From the IMG/VR virus record IMGVR_UViG_3300024432_000020, positions 1 through 47,303 of that record: DNA of 47,303 bases; one strand, given 5' to 3'. The notes beneath the pieces are model-generated. The model did no database searches and was not told the DNA's origin. It worked only from the letters and a program-made list of their open reading frames with translations. A program made the position numbers and the translations under genes. Position 1 is the first letter of the stretch. Each line of letters begins with the position of its first letter. Origin of the DNA: a virus. Below, in pieces: positions 46,243 through 47,303 of the stretch.

Positions 46243-46281
46243 GCGGCGCCGGATCCCGCAAGCTCTCCGGTGCCGCTTTTT
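46243..46281 (+). terminator. Rho-independent terminator
   Basis: Stem 46243-46253 pairs with 46266-46276 (11 bp with one G-T pair), 12-base loop, followed directly by TTTTT (46277-46281). It lies 7 bases after the ParB-fold gene stop and just before the SD of the next gene, so it may attenuate rather than end the transcript. Confidence 0.8.
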
Positions 46282-46293
46282 GAGGAGCACAAC

Positions 46294-46767
46294 ATGGAAC
46301 CACGCCGAAGCGGTCTGGTACATACGTGGGATGCGCCGAGGCGCTGCTTTCAGTACTCATTCATCCCGCGGTACAACGAGACTCTCGAAATCACTGAACT
46401 GCCGTTCAGCAGTATCAATCCACCTACGCCTGGCAATCGCCTGGCCATCGATGAGCTACCGCCCGAAGTCGCGGCCGAGATCAACATGTCGATGGGCCAT
46501 GCCGGCATGCAGTACTACACGCTGACCTGGTGGGAGCGCTGCCTGGTGAATGTTCGCTCTTGGGGTCCGCGGCTGAACCTACACCGCAGGATCTGGATAG
46601 CCAAGCTGGAGATCAAGCGCAACCAGGTTCGCATCGCCGGCATCGGCATTAAGTACTTTTTCCTGAAGCTGCCACTGAAGCTGAAGCTCGCACGTAACTG
46701 GCTGCGGCTGCGCTGGCAGGACTTCAAGATCGCGATCCTCGATGCGCTGATCGGTGATCGCAAGTGA
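46294..46767 (+). CDS. Hypothetical protein, basic C-terminus, 157 aa
   Basis: 157 residues from the ATG at 46294 (GAGGAG 6 bases upstream); the ORF begins at 46270 without an SD. N-terminal half polar with Trp and Pro (HTWDAPRRCFQYSFIPRYNE), the middle PEVAAEINMSMGHAGMQYYT, and the C-terminal half amphipathic and very basic with aromatics (IGIKYFFLKLPLKLKLARNW). The basic amphipathic end could bind a membrane surface. Not recognised. Confidence 0.62.
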   Translation: MEPRRSGLVHTWDAPRRCFQYSFIPRYNETLEITELPFSSINPPTPGNRLAIDELPPEVAAEINMSMGHAGMQYYTLTWWERCLVNVRSWGPRLNLHRRIWIAKLEIKRNQVRIAGIGIKYFFLKLPLKLKLARNWLRLRWQDFKIAILDALIGDRK

Positions 46768-47009
46768 GCCGCACCGAGAAGTTCATCAGTGAAGGTGAGA
46801 TCATGTTCGCACGGAGCAACGCGATCGTAGCGATGGAGGCAGTGCGCAGTTCCTGGCGTGAGATGTCCGATGAGTGGAAAGCGTACACGGGCGGCTGGTG
46901 CCTGGCGTACAGCATGAAGCTCGACAAGACCCTGGCCGTGTTCGGTGTGAAGCTCGAGGATGATCCCGAGCTTGAGCGCCACCTGAGCAAGATGTATGAG
47001 CAAGCCTGA
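46764..47009 (+). CDS. Hypothetical protein, 81 aa
   Basis: GTG start overlapping the previous TGA. Helical: SRTEKFISEGEIMFARSNAI, VAMEAVRSSWREMSDEWKAY, then a segment with GGWCLAYSMKLDKTLAVFG and an acidic helix (DDPELERHLSKMYEQA). No recognised family. Overlaps the next gene by 14 bases. Confidence 0.6.
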   Translation: MSRTEKFISEGEIMFARSNAIVAMEAVRSSWREMSDEWKAYTGGWCLAYSMKLDKTLAVFGVKLEDDPELERHLSKMYEQA

Positions 47010-47199
47010 CGCCGTAGGCCGCATGCTGACGGCAGACCAGAAGACCATACTGGCGCTTTCGAACCTGAAGCCGACGATGACATCCGATCTCGAGTTCCGC
47101 GACAGCCTCCTGGAACAGTACAATCGAAAGGGCGACCTATCGGCGAAACAATGGCACCATGCCAGGCAGCTAGTGAAACGCTATGTCCCTGACAAGTAG
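46996..47199 (+). CDS. Small hypothetical protein, 67 aa
   Basis: 67 residues: SKPDAVGRMLTADQKTILAL, MTSDLEFRDSLLEQYNRKGD, then SAKQWHHARQLVKRYVPDK. A helical protein with a basic end; the LSxxQWxxARxLVxR ending is a common small phage motif. It overlaps the next, incomplete gene by 17 bases. Confidence 0.6.
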   Translation: MSKPDAVGRMLTADQKTILALSNLKPTMTSDLEFRDSLLEQYNRKGDLSAKQWHHARQLVKRYVPDK

Positions 47200-47303
47200 A
47201 GCACCAGAAACCGAGCGACGTAAGAAAGCAGCTGCCCAGGCCGATCGGATCTCTGGCCGGCACGGCGGCCGGGTGCCGCTCGCCTACTGGCAGAAGTGTT
47301 TCC
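47183..47303 (+). CDS. 5' part of a gene running off the window
   Basis: ATG at 47183 begins an open frame to the window end (40 codons visible): basic and polar (TSRAPETERRKKAAAQADRI, then GGRVPLAYWQKCF). The position after TerL suggests the next virion or regulatory gene, but the fragment is too short to classify. Confidence 0.45.
   Translation, partial: MSLTSRAPETERRKKAAAQADRISGRHGGRVPLAYWQKCF

Overview
The window is part of the genome of a tailed bacteriophage (free phage or prophage) infecting a Gram-negative, probably proteobacterial, host. The evidence is a terminase pair (36.8-37.5 and 44.2-45.8 kb), a phage recombination and replication set, a lysis cassette with an i-spanin/o-spanin pair (which needs an outer membrane), and a 4513-residue virion-type polyvalent protein. 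DNA is moderately GC-rich and genes are packed with stop/start overlaps. No rRNA, tRNA, CRISPR array, IS element, integrase or lysogeny repressor was recognised. Portal, capsid and tail genes must lie outside the window. A virion protein of about this size is known from Burkholderia podoviruses of the Bcep22/BcepIL02 type, so a related short-tailed phage is the best guess.

Layout. (1) 1-16.1 kb, rightward: end of an upstream gene, a Gly-rich and a Pro-rich virion protein, then the giant gene, whose product carries an inorganic-pyrophosphatase-like domain, two zincin-type motifs, an ADP-ribosyltransferase-like domain, several polyvalent-protein-associated modules, a coiled coil and a C-terminal LPD38/PLxRFG-like region. 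(2) 16.1-17.8 kb, rightward lysis cassette: DUF5675 protein, holin-like protein, a membrane coiled-coil protein, Rz and an embedded Rz1. (3) 17.7-25.3 kb, leftward: RecT, DUF1508 protein, YqaJ-type exonuclease, SSB, a DEDD exonuclease and small proteins; a secreted protein heads a separate five-gene group. (4) 25.4-28.4 kb, rightward from a divergent promoter: DUF1376/O-like initiator, P-like helicase loader, HNH-like protein, RusA resolvase. (5) 36.5-28.4 kb, leftward: 25 small, mostly unrecognised genes in two promoter units, many joined by ATGA overlaps and several with zinc-binding cysteine pairs; this is the accessory/early region where host-takeover or counter-defence functions would be expected. 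(6) 36.6-47.3 kb, rightward: TerS, many small membrane, basic and secreted proteins, TerL, a ParB-fold protein, a rho-independent terminator and further small genes.

Regulation. The leftward units starting at about 19.4, 25.3, 33.4 and 36.5 kb and the rightward replication unit at 25.4 kb share a layout: a sigma70-like -35/-10 pair followed 7-9 nt later by AGGGTARCAAA at the predicted transcription start. At two leftward promoters the spacer holds two direct copies of GCTGTAGTA-like sequence about one helical turn apart. This looks like a phage-specific early regulon and, with the architecture of the giant protein, is the most interesting undescribed feature here. Function statements for small genes are deliberately limited to what can be seen.
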